Below, piece by piece: positions 7,482 to 13,036 of a stretch of 15,678 bases of DNA. Each line of letters starts with the position of its first letter. Positions within the stretch are counted from its first letter, which is position 1. A program made the translations under genes and the position numbers. Origin of the DNA: DASWKG01 sp036396755 (GTDB lineage Bacteria; Actinomycetota; UBA4738; CALAEC01); the NCBI GenBank assembly GCA_036396755.1, contig DASWKG010000162.1, positions 1 through 15,678 on the forward strand, written 5' to 3'. The notes under the pieces were generated by a model, which did no database searches, was not told the DNA's origin, and was given only the letters and a program-made list of their open reading frames with translations.

Positions 7482-8470
7482 GGGGAGCCGACGGCGACCA
7501 GGTCTCGGAGCACCGCGGCGGCGGTGGGTTCCCCACCCGCGCCGGCGCCCTGGAAGAGCAGCCGGCCCGCGCCCTCGGCCTCGACGAGCAGGGCGTTGCT
7601 CACCCCTTCGACCTGCGCCAGCGGATGGTCGAGCGGCAAGAGGCGGGGGGCGACGTGAGCGACGATCCGGTCCCCCGCTCGCCACGCCTCGGCCACCAGC
7701 CGGATCGAGGCCGCCTCGCGCCGGGCGCACGCGAGATCCGCCGGGGTCACCCCACGGATCCCGGCGAACTCGACGTCGCCGAGCGACACCGTTCGACCGA
7801 AGCAGACGGTGCCGAGGATCGCGAGCTTGGCCGCCGCGTCCCGGCCGTCCACGTCCGAGGACGGATCGAGCTCCGTGTAACCGAGGTCCCGGGCCTCGCC
7901 CAGGGCCTCGGCCAGGCTGGTGCCGCGCTCCTCCATCCGATGCAGGCAGAAGTTGGTCGTGCCGTTGAGGACCCCGTGGATCCGGACGACCCGGTCGGCG
8001 GCGGCCAGGGCGGCCAGCGGCTCGACGACCGGCACCCCGGCCATCACCGAACCCTCGAAAGCGAGGGTCCGCCCCGTCGCCGCCGCCACCTCGCGCAGGC
8101 AGTCCCACCGTCTCGCCAGCAGCTCCTTGTTGACCGTCACGACGTCCTTGCCGAGGTGGAGCGCGAGCTCGATCAGGGCCCCGGCGGGGTTCAGGCCCCC
8201 GATCGCCTCGACGACGACGTCGACGTCGTCGCGCTCCACCACCGTCAGCGGGTCGGCGCAGAAGGTGGCCGGGCTCAGCGGCGCGTCACGGCGGCGCTCC
8301 GGGTGCCGTACGGCCACGGCGCGGATCACGGGGGTCCGGCCGAGGGCGGCCGCCAGCCGGTCCCGCGCCCCCACGAGGCCACGGGCCACGGCCGAGCCAA
8401 CGACGCCGCATCCCAGCAGGCCGACTCCGAGCGGCGGCGGGGACCCGGTCGATCGGGTGGTCGCGAACAT
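7478..8470 (-). CDS. hom: Homoserine dehydrogenase, short form without ACT domain
   Basis: Reduces aspartate semialdehyde to homoserine, the branch point to threonine and methionine. The NAD(P)-binding loop GLLGCGVVGSA is at about 17-27. The substrate/catalytic region has VLNGTTNFCLHRM and the signature DLGYTELDPSSDVDGRDAAAK, ending in the catalytic Lys215. The protein is 330 residues; the actinobacterial enzyme is usually about 430-440 with a C-terminal ACT domain, which is missing here because the frame stops just after the catalytic domain. The ATG at 8470 follows a strong GGAGGAG site. An in-frame upstream ATG at 8620 lies in the predicted -10 and was rejected. The gene is divergent from thrC and reads into argC. 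Confidence 0.93.
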   Translation of the reverse strand: MFATTRSTGSPPPLGVGLLGCGVVGSAVARGLVGARDRLAAALGRTPVIRAVAVRHPERRRDAPLSPATFCADPLTVVERDDVDVVVEAIGGLNPAGALIELALHLGKDVVTVNKELLARRWDCLREVAAATGRTLAFEGSVMAGVPVVEPLAALAAADRVVRIHGVLNGTTNFCLHRMEERGTSLAEALGEARDLGYTELDPSSDVDGRDAAAKLAILGTVCFGRTVSLGDVEFAGIRGVTPADLACARREAASIRLVAEAWRAGDRIVAHVAPRLLPLDHPLAQVEGVSNALLVEAEGAGRLLFQGAGAGGEPTAAAVLRDLVAVGSP

Positions 8471-8615
8471 GCTCTCCTCCTTCGGATGCGGAACGGGATC
8501 AGGGTGGGAGGTGGCGGCCGACGCGGGAGACGTCAGCCGCGGAGCATGGCCATCCACCGTCCGGGGAGGACGGGCGCGACGCGCGGATCGGATGGCACGG
8601 ACATCGTGGCCGATA

Positions 8616-8645
8616 TTCATACTCCATACGGAGCCCTTGCTGCAA
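8616..8645 (-). promoter_or_regulatory. Probable hom promoter
   Basis: On the minus strand TTGCAG (8645-8640) is followed after 18 bases by TATGAA (8621-8616). Each has about four matches to consensus. It lies in the only AT-rich patch upstream of hom. Transcription would start near 8609, giving a leader of about 140 bases. The -35 overlaps the palindrome at 8634-8648. Confidence 0.45.
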
Positions 8646-8648
8646 GGG
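8634..8648. promoter_or_regulatory. Perfect palindrome between divergent hom and thrC promoters
   Basis: CCCTTGC (8634-8640), one central T, then GCAAGGG (8642-8648) form an uninterrupted inverted repeat. It covers the predicted hom -35 and ends four bases before the thrC-side -35. This is the position expected of a dimeric regulator acting on both genes. No regulator for it is identifiable in this window. Confidence 0.5.
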
Positions 8649-8651
8649 GAC

Positions 8652-8681
8652 TTGACACCGACGGGCGATCAACGGAAGAAT
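8652..8681 (+). promoter_or_regulatory. thrC operon promoter
   Basis: A perfect TTGACA (8652-8657) is followed after 18 bases by AAGAAT (8676-8681, four of six matches). The predicted transcription start falls at about 8688-8691, on or just before the ATG of the leader ORF at 8691, so that ORF would be translated from a leaderless message. Confidence 0.6.
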
Positions 8682-8690
8682 CGCGGGGAT

Positions 8691-8747
8691 ATGAACGCGA
8701 CCGCGAACGGAAGCACGCAGCGGTACGCGCGCATGATGATGACGTAG
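8691..8747 (+). CDS. Candidate 18-residue leader peptide ending Met-Met-Met-Thr
   Basis: ATG to TAG encodes MNATANGSTQRYARMMMT. It has four Met including the initiator, and four Thr. Three consecutive ATG codons and one ACG come immediately before the stop, where a stalled ribosome would affect the hairpin that starts at the stop codon. It begins at the predicted transcription start of the thrC operon. Threonine and methionine both derive from homoserine, so a regulatory Met/Thr codon run ahead of thrC fits ribosome-mediated attenuation. The peptide is not known to me; its role is inference from position and codons. Confidence 0.5.
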   Translation: MNATANGSTQRYARMMMT

Positions 8748-8781
8748 GCGCGCGTCGGACACGCACGTCCGGCGGCGCGCC
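8747..8781 (+). promoter_or_regulatory. Hairpin starting at the leader-peptide stop codon
   Basis: Outer stem GGCGCGC (8747-8753) pairs with GCGCGCC (8775-8781), and inner stem CGGAC (8756-8760) pairs with GTCCG (8767-8771). The first base is the G of the TAG stop, so a ribosome at the Met run would melt it. A competing stem, CCGGCG (8769-8774) with CGCCGG (8778-8783), cannot form at the same time. Confidence 0.5.
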
Positions 8782-8785
8782 GGGA

Positions 8786-8809
8786 GGCCACTCGCTCAGA
8801 GTGGCCTTT
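8786..8809 (+). terminator. Terminator-like stem in the thrC leader (possible attenuator)
   Basis: A perfect 8-bp stem, GGCCACTC (8786-8793) and GAGTGGCC (8799-8806), with a five-base loop, is followed by TTT, then CGCG and another TTT. It lies between the leader ORF and thrC, about 57 bases before the thrC start. The T tract is short and broken, so it may be a weak terminator or only a structural element. Confidence 0.5.
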
Positions 8810-8866
8810 CGCGTTTCCGCGCATCCGGACGGGCCTCCGACGCACCCGAGCGAAGGGAGGACGTCG

Positions 8867-10120
8867 ATGAGCACCGAACCGGTGGCCCCCGCCACCCCGA
8901 TCGAGCTGGCATGCCGCGAGTGCGGCGCCCGCTCCCCCGCAGAGCCGCGGTCGATCTGCGAGGAGTGCTTCGGCCCGCTGGAGGTCTCCTACGACGAGGA
9001 GTTCCTGCGCCGGCACGTGTCCAGAGAGTCGATCGCGTCCGGCCCCGGCACCCTGTGGCGGTACCGGCCGCTCCTCCCCGTGAGCCCCGAGGATCCCACC
9101 GTCGACCTCGGAGCCGGGTGGACGCCGCTCCGGCGCGCGACCCGGCTCGGCGAGGCGCTCGGGATCTCCGAGCTTTGGATCAAGGACGACACGCGCAACC
9201 CGACCGCCGCGTTCAAGGACCGCGTCGTGGCGGTGGCCCTCACGAAGGCGCAGGCGTTCGGGTTCAAGACCATCGCCTGCGCGTCGACGGGCAACCTCGC
9301 GAATGCGACGGCGGCGGCGGCCGCCTGGGCCGGGCTCGACTGCTACGTCTTCGTGCCCTCGAACCTCGAGCGCGCCAAGATCGTGGCGACCGCCGCGTTC
9401 GGCGCGAAGGTGGTGGCGGTCGACGGCACCTACGACGACGTGAACCGGCTGTGCACCGAGGTGGCCGACGCGCTGCCGTGGGCGTTCGTGAACGTGAACG
9501 TCCGCCCCTACTACGCGGAGGGCTCGAAGACCCTTGCCTTCGAGACGGCAGAGCAGCTCGGGTGGCTCCTGCCGGGCCACGTCGTCGTCCCCGTCGCGTC
9601 GGGAGCACTGCTGACGAAGATCCACAAGGGCTTCCGCCAGCTCGCGAGGCTCGGCCTCGTCGAGGATCGCCCCGTCCGCATCTCCGGAGCCCAGGCAGCG
9701 GGATGCGCCCCCGTCTCGACGGCGTTCCGGGAGGGCGCGGACGAGATCGCCCCGGTGCGCCCCACCGGGATCGCGAAGTCCCTGCACATCGGGAACCCCG
9801 CCGACGGCCACCACGCGCTCGGCATCGTCCGCGAGACCGGCGGCGCCGTCGACGACGTGTCAGACGAAGAGGTCATCGCCGGCATCCGCCTGCTCGCCGA
9901 GACCGAGGGGATCTTCGCCGAGACCGCCGGCGGCGTGACGATCGGGGTCCTGCGCAAGCTGCGCGAGTCCGGAGCGATCCGCGAGGAGGAGTCGGTCGTC
10001 GCCTACGTGACGGGCGGCGGCTTCAAGACCACGGAGGCGCTCACGGGTGCGGTCGGCCCCTGGGCGACGGTTCCACCCTCGTTCGAGGCGTTCGAGGACC
10101 GGCTGGAAGGGAGGTCGTGA
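8867..10120 (+). CDS. thrC: Threonine synthase, zinc-ribbon class
   Basis: A PLP fold-type II lyase of 417 residues, expected to turn O-phosphohomoserine into threonine. It starts with a rubredoxin-like ribbon (Cys16, Cys19, Cys31, Cys34). The PLP lysine is Lys117 in NPTAAFKDR, the phosphate loop of the cofactor follows as ASTGNLANA, and VASGALLTKIHKG lies in the second half. The ATG at 8867 has GGGAGG six bases upstream. The sulfur-carrier gene starts two bases after its stop, so the two are one transcription unit. No thrB is present here. Related enzymes of this fold (cysteine synthase CysM) accept sulfur from CysO-type carriers, so a second or different reaction cannot be excluded, but the sequence looks like an ordinary ThrC. 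Confidence 0.9.
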   Translation: MSTEPVAPATPIELACRECGARSPAEPRSICEECFGPLEVSYDEEFLRRHVSRESIASGPGTLWRYRPLLPVSPEDPTVDLGAGWTPLRRATRLGEALGISELWIKDDTRNPTAAFKDRVVAVALTKAQAFGFKTIACASTGNLANATAAAAAWAGLDCYVFVPSNLERAKIVATAAFGAKVVAVDGTYDDVNRLCTEVADALPWAFVNVNVRPYYAEGSKTLAFETAEQLGWLLPGHVVVPVASGALLTKIHKGFRQLARLGLVEDRPVRISGAQAAGCAPVSTAFREGADEIAPVRPTGIAKSLHIGNPADGHHALGIVRETGGAVDDVSDEEVIAGIRLLAETEGIFAETAGGVTIGVLRKLRESGAIREEESVVAYVTGGGFKTTEALTGAVGPWATVPPSFEAFEDRLEGRS

Positions 10121-10122
10121 CG

Positions 10123-10398
10123 ATGTCCGTCAACGTGAAGCTGCCGACCCTGCTGCGCAAGCTCGCCGGTGGCGAGAGCCGCGTCCAGGCGACGGGTGAG
10201 ACGGTCGAGCAGGTCCTGGCCGACCTCGAGGCACGCTACCCGGGGTTGACCCGGCGGGTCCGCGCCGACGACGGAGGGCTCTCCCGCTACGTCAACGTCT
10301 ACGTCGGCGAGGACGACGCTCGCCTCTTCGGCGGGCTCGCCGCCCCGGTGCCGGAGGGAGGAACGGTGAGCATCATCCCGGCCGTCGCGGGAGGGTAG
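10123..10398 (+). CDS. CysO/ThiS/MoaD-type sulfur-carrier protein
   Basis: A 91-residue ubiquitin-fold sulfur carrier ending in Gly-Gly. From memory it closely resembles mycobacterial CysO along its length: an N-terminal strand like VKLPTLLRKLAGG, a central SRYVNVYVGEDDARLFGGL, and the end SIIPAVAGG. In that family the terminal Gly is adenylated and converted to a thiocarboxylate by a MoeB-like enzyme. It then passes sulfur to a PLP enzyme, and a Mec-type peptidase frees the product. Here neither mec, cysM nor moeB is adjacent; the partner next door is thrC. The ATG at 10123 uses GGGAGG inside the thrC tail. Family is secure; cysteine versus homocysteine synthesis versus another role is open. 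Confidence 0.88.
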   Translation: MSVNVKLPTLLRKLAGGESRVQATGETVEQVLADLEARYPGLTRRVRADDGGLSRYVNVYVGEDDARLFGGLAAPVPEGGTVSIIPAVAGG

Positions 10399-10407
10399 CT
10401 CGAGACG

Positions 10408-10436
10408 TTGAAGCGCTGCCTCGGTCGGTAGATGAT
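10408..10436 (+). promoter_or_regulatory. Possible promoter ahead of the DUF4389 gene
   Basis: TTGAAG (10408-10413), 17 bases, then GATGAT (10431-10436), about four matches each, lie in the 65-base gap after the sulfur-carrier gene. A weak match; the gene could also be read from the thrC promoter. Confidence 0.3.
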
Positions 10437-10463
10437 GGCCACCTGACGAGAGAGGGGGTCGCG

Positions 10464-11045
10464 ATGGCGGGTGCGGTGCGGGTGGACCTCGAGGCGCCGC
10501 TCGAGGTCAAGAACTGGCGTCCCCTCGTCAACTGGCTGCTGGCCATCCCCCAGCTCATGGTCGCCGGCGTGCTCCGGACCCTCCGGGGCGTGCTCATGCT
10601 GATCGCGTTCTTCGCGATCCTGTTCACGAAGAAGATCCCGCGCGCGATCTTCGACATGGCGGTCATGACCATGCGGTACGACTGGCGCGTCTCGACCTAC
10701 GCGCTCTGGATGCGCGAGGCGTACCCGCCCTTCGACTTCACGCCCGCGTCCGACGACCCGGGTGGCGATCCGGCGGCCCTGTCGATCGAGTACCCGGAGG
10801 AGCTGAACCGATGGCTCCCCCTCGTGAAGTGGATCCTCGCGATCCCGCACTTCGTCGTGTTCGCCCTCCTGCTCGTCGCGGGGATCTTCGTGGGGTTCGC
10901 CGCGTTCTTCGCGGTGCTGTTCACGGGCCGCTACCCGGCGGGGATGCGCACCTTCATCGTCGGGGTGAATCGCTACTCGACGCGCCTGGTCGCCTACGTG
11001 GGCTTCCTCCGCGACGAGTACCCGCCCTTCTCGCTCCAGCCGTAG
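10464..11045 (+). CDS. DUF4389 membrane protein with two tandem repeats
   Basis: A 193-residue inner-membrane protein made of two copies of the same unit, at about 17-92 and 115-191. Each copy has W-PLV-W-LAIP, a long hydrophobic stretch ending in LFT-(K/G)-(K/R)-(I/Y)-P, an RY-R segment and the end EAYPPF or DEYPPF. This is the DUF4389 pattern; its function is unknown. A charged, proline-containing loop (ASDDPGGDP) separates the copies. The ATG at 10464 follows an AGAGGGGG site. It lies between an amino-acid operon and a stress-type operon, and context gives no clear clue. Confidence 0.8.
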   Translation: MAGAVRVDLEAPLEVKNWRPLVNWLLAIPQLMVAGVLRTLRGVLMLIAFFAILFTKKIPRAIFDMAVMTMRYDWRVSTYALWMREAYPPFDFTPASDDPGGDPAALSIEYPEELNRWLPLVKWILAIPHFVVFALLLVAGIFVGFAAFFAVLFTGRYPAGMRTFIVGVNRYSTRLVAYVGFLRDEYPPFSLQP

Positions 11046-11106
11046 CTCGATCTGACCCCCACCGGGCCGGCCGCACCCCGAACCTGATATCCTTCGCTTG
11101 GGAATA

Positions 11107-11147
11107 TTTCGTATGCGAAAGAAGTTCTCTCGTTTCGGAACCGAGAG
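11107..11147. promoter_or_regulatory. Inverted repeats upstream of doxX: likely MarR-family operator
   Basis: TTTCG (11107-11111), TATG, CGAAA (11116-11120) form a perfect 14-bp inverted repeat in an AT-rich patch. TTTCG recurs at 11133-11137, inside a second inverted repeat, CTCTCG (11127-11132) with CGAGAG (11142-11147). They lie 19-59 bases before doxX, in an operon that encodes a MarR regulator, so autoregulation is plausible. I could not assign convincing -35 and -10 boxes. Confidence 0.5.
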
Positions 11148-11165
11148 GACCGGAAGGGAGACGAG

Positions 11166-11696
11166 ATGGACATCGGACTGCTGATGGTGCGGATCGTGAT
11201 CGGGGGCCTGCTCATCGGGCACGGCACCCAGAAGCTGTTCGGCTGGTTCGGCGGCGGAGGCGTCCGCGGGACCGCCGGGTTCTTCGAGGCGCTCGGCTAC
11301 CGGCCCGCGACCCCGCTCGCGGTCGTCGCCGGCACCGCCGAGGCCGGCGGTGGCCTCCTGCTGGCCGCCGGCTTCCTGACCCCGCTGGGCGCGGCCGCGA
11401 TCGCGGGCGTCATGCTGAACGCGATCGTGACCGTCCACCTGGCGAAGGGGATCTGGAACACCAACGGCGGGCTCGAGTTCCCGCTGACGGTCGCGACCGG
11501 AGCGCTGGCCGTGGCCTTCGCGGGCCCCGGGCGCTTCGCGGTCGACCGCGCGGTGGGCCTGGACCTCCAGGGCACCCCGTGGGGCCTGGCCGCCGTCGCG
11601 CTCGCGGTCGGCGTCGGGTCGCTGACGCTGCTCGCCCGCTCGATGATGGCTCGGGAGGCCGAGGAGTCTCCCGACGACCTGCGGACCGCCGCCTGA
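11166..11696 (+). CDS. DoxX-family membrane protein
   Basis: A 176-residue protein with about four membrane segments and the DoxX layout: an N-terminal helix with LLMVRIVIGGLLIGHGTQKLFGWFGG, a helix with TAEAGGGLLLAAGFLTPLGA, then a segment with ...NTNGGLEFPLTVATGALAVAFAGPGRF. DoxX proteins are linked to thiol and oxidative stress complexes in mycobacteria and to quinone or thiosulfate chemistry elsewhere; the reaction here is unknown. The ATG at 11166 follows GGAAGGGAG. Its stop shares one base with the marR start (TGATG), so the genes are translationally coupled. Confidence 0.88.
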   Translation: MDIGLLMVRIVIGGLLIGHGTQKLFGWFGGGGVRGTAGFFEALGYRPATPLAVVAGTAEAGGGLLLAAGFLTPLGAAAIAGVMLNAIVTVHLAKGIWNTNGGLEFPLTVATGALAVAFAGPGRFAVDRAVGLDLQGTPWGLAAVALAVGVGSLTLLARSMMAREAEESPDDLRTAA

Positions 11697-12208
11697 TGGC
11701 GATCCGGACGGCCGGCACCGCCGTCCCTCAGTTCGAGGACCTCATGCGGTCCTCGGGCCGGGACCTGTCGATCAGCCGTCCCGTGCTCGCCCTGATGCGG
11801 GCGGAGGAGCTCGTCGGACGGGCGCTCGAGGAGGCGCTCGCGTCGACGGGCCTGACCCCCGCGAAGTTCAACGTGCTGATGGAGCTCGCGTCGGCGCCCG
11901 ATGGGCGGCTCGCCCTGTGTGAGATCGGCCGACGACTGGTTCGCTCGGCCCCGAACATCACCGGCCTGATCGATCGGCTCGAGGCCGACCGGCTCGTGCG
12001 GCGAGGACGCGATGCGCGGGATCGCCGGCTGGTGATCGCCGAGATCACGGCGCGTGGCTGGGAAGCCCTGCGGCCGGCCGCCCCGGCGGTGTTCGACGCG
12101 GAGCGACGAGCGATCGGCGGCCTCTCGGCGAGCGATCGCCGGACACTCACGACGTTGCTGCGCGCGCTCGGGGAATCCGAGGCGGCCGCAGGAAGGAGCA
12201 GGACATGA
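11696..12208 (+). CDS. MarR-family transcriptional regulator
   Basis: A 170-residue dimeric winged-helix regulator. Dimer helices flank a DNA-binding core at about 55-115: GLTPAKFNVLMELA, then a recognition region SAPNITGLIDRLEADRLV, and the wing RRGRDARDRRLVIAEIT. The wing carries the DxRD-type basic motif usual for MarR. The N-terminus is some 25 residues longer than a minimal MarR. It overlaps doxX by one base and the VOC gene by four (ATGA). It most likely represses its own operon through the repeats at 11107-11147 and is released by a small ligand or oxidant. The ligand is unknown. Confidence 0.9.
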   Translation: MAIRTAGTAVPQFEDLMRSSGRDLSISRPVLALMRAEELVGRALEEALASTGLTPAKFNVLMELASAPDGRLALCEIGRRLVRSAPNITGLIDRLEADRLVRRGRDARDRRLVIAEITARGWEALRPAAPAVFDAERRAIGGLSASDRRTLTTLLRALGESEAAAGRSRT

Positions 12209-12660
12209 CCGTGCAGGAGCTGGGACACATCGTCCTCTACGTGCGCAACGTGGAACGGTCCGTGACGTTCTACCGCGACGTCCTCGGATGGAAGCAGGTG
12301 CGGCCGGCTCCCGGGGAGCCCCTCGAGGGTATCGCGATGTTCTCGAGCGGCCGCACCCACCACGAGCTTCTGCTCATCGAGGTCGGGGAGGACGCCGCCC
12401 CGATCCCGGCCGGGCGGCACGTGGGGATGTACCACTTCGGGCTGAAGGTCGGCGACACCGACGAGGAGCTGCGCGAGGCGCTCGCCCGGCTCCAGGAGGC
12501 GGGCGTCGCATTGATGGGCGCGGGGGACCACGGCTTCACCCACAGCCTGTACCTCGCCGACCCCGACGGGAACGAGATCGAGCTGTACATCGACGTTCCC
12601 GGGGTGGACTGGACAGACCCGGCCCTGCTGGCGCGACCCACCCGGCCGCTCCAGCTCTGA
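12205..12660 (+). CDS. VOC (glyoxalase / extradiol dioxygenase-like) metalloprotein
   Basis: A 151-residue vicinal-oxygen-chelate protein with two beta-alpha-beta-beta-beta units. Metal ligands are visible at His8 (LGHIVLYV), His77 (MYHFGLKV) and Glu126 (DPDGNEIELYID), the His-His-Glu set of extradiol dioxygenase-like members. Neighbouring His residues (RTHHELLLIE) may contribute to the active site. Together with DoxX and MarR it suggests a small detoxification unit for an aldehyde, thiol adduct or aromatic compound; the substrate cannot be read from sequence. The ATG at 12205 follows GGAAGGAGCAGG and overlaps the marR stop. Confidence 0.88.
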   Translation: MTVQELGHIVLYVRNVERSVTFYRDVLGWKQVRPAPGEPLEGIAMFSSGRTHHELLLIEVGEDAAPIPAGRHVGMYHFGLKVGDTDEELREALARLQEAGVALMGAGDHGFTHSLYLADPDGNEIELYIDVPGVDWTDPALLARPTRPLQL

Positions 12661-12664
12661 TCCG

Positions 12665-12952
12665 CTAGCTCTTCGCGGCCGTCTTCCGCGTCGCGGAGCG
12701 GCGGCGGCGCGTCGCGGTCTTCTTGCGCGCCCGCCGGGCGGTGGCCTTCTTGCGCGTTCCGCGCGCAGCCGCGGCCTTGGTGGCCGAGCCCTTCGGCCGG
12801 CCGCGACGCGCGGCCCTCGCGCCCTTCGTCAGCTCGGCGAGGTGCGTCTCACACACGTCCTTCTGCAGGCTACGTCCTCCGGCTCGGATACTCACGGTTT
12901 CCGAGGCCGGCTTCCCGCACACGTCGCACACCAACATCACGCGCTCTGCCAT
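12665..12952 (-). CDS. Small zinc-knuckle / AT-hook / H1-tail DNA-binding protein
   Basis: 95 residues in three parts. Residues 9-37 hold a CxxC...CxxH set (Cys9, Cys12, Cys34, His37) likely to bind zinc. Residues 49-55 are RRGRPKG, a textbook AT-hook. From 56 on the chain is almost only Lys, Arg, Ala, Thr and Ser (repeated ARRARKKTATRRRRS-like units), resembling histone H1-type tails and surely disordered. The ETVSI...GG...L part loosely recalls the N-terminal dimer domain of Lsr2, but without certain homology. The ATG at 12952 follows AGGGGAG. Likely a nucleoid-associated protein. It converges with the VOC gene, leaving four bases between the stops. Confidence 0.75.
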   Translation of the reverse strand: MAERVMLVCDVCGKPASETVSIRAGGRSLQKDVCETHLAELTKGARAARRGRPKGSATKAAAARGTRKKATARRARKKTATRRRRSATRKTAAKS

Positions 12953-12973
12953 GGCAGCTCCCCTCTCGAGCGG

Positions 12974-13020
12974 AAAAAACAAGCATAAAGGGAAAGGGCT
13001 CGCTTCCGCGAGCCCTTTCC
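12974..13020 (-). terminator. Rho-independent terminator of cspA
   Basis: A perfect 13-bp stem, GGAAAGGGCTCGC (12991-13003) with GCGAGCCCTTTCC (13008-13020) and a four-base loop. Read leftwards it is followed by CTTTATGCTTG and a run of six T (12979-12974). It lies 17 bases after the cspA stop. Confidence 0.88.
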
Positions 13021-13036
13021 TTCGGTTCTGTCCGGA

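Larger units (their letters stand above)
8471..8866. other. Divergent hom-thrC intergenic regulatory region
   Basis: About 400 bases without a conserved protein gene, and the only long one in the window. It holds a promoter on each strand, a 15-bp palindrome between them, a short leader ORF with two hairpins on the thrC side, and a roughly 140-base leader with a small ORF and a hairpin on the hom side (CCGTCC 8557-8562 pairs with GGACGG 8568-8573). The parts are listed separately. Confidence 0.75.

Noticed and set aside
8618..8620. Upstream in-frame ATG for hom at 8620
   Set aside because: It lies in the predicted -10 and lacks a ribosome site. The added 50 residues are unlike any Hom N-terminus, whereas ATG 8470 has GGAGGAG.
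8669..9814. 381-residue minus-strand frame opposite thrC
   Set aside because: Antisense shadow of thrC with biased composition; thrC is unambiguous.
12054..12668. Plus-strand frame overlapping marR and the VOC gene
   Set aside because: Runs across two real genes in another frame, Arg/Gly-rich, no motifs.
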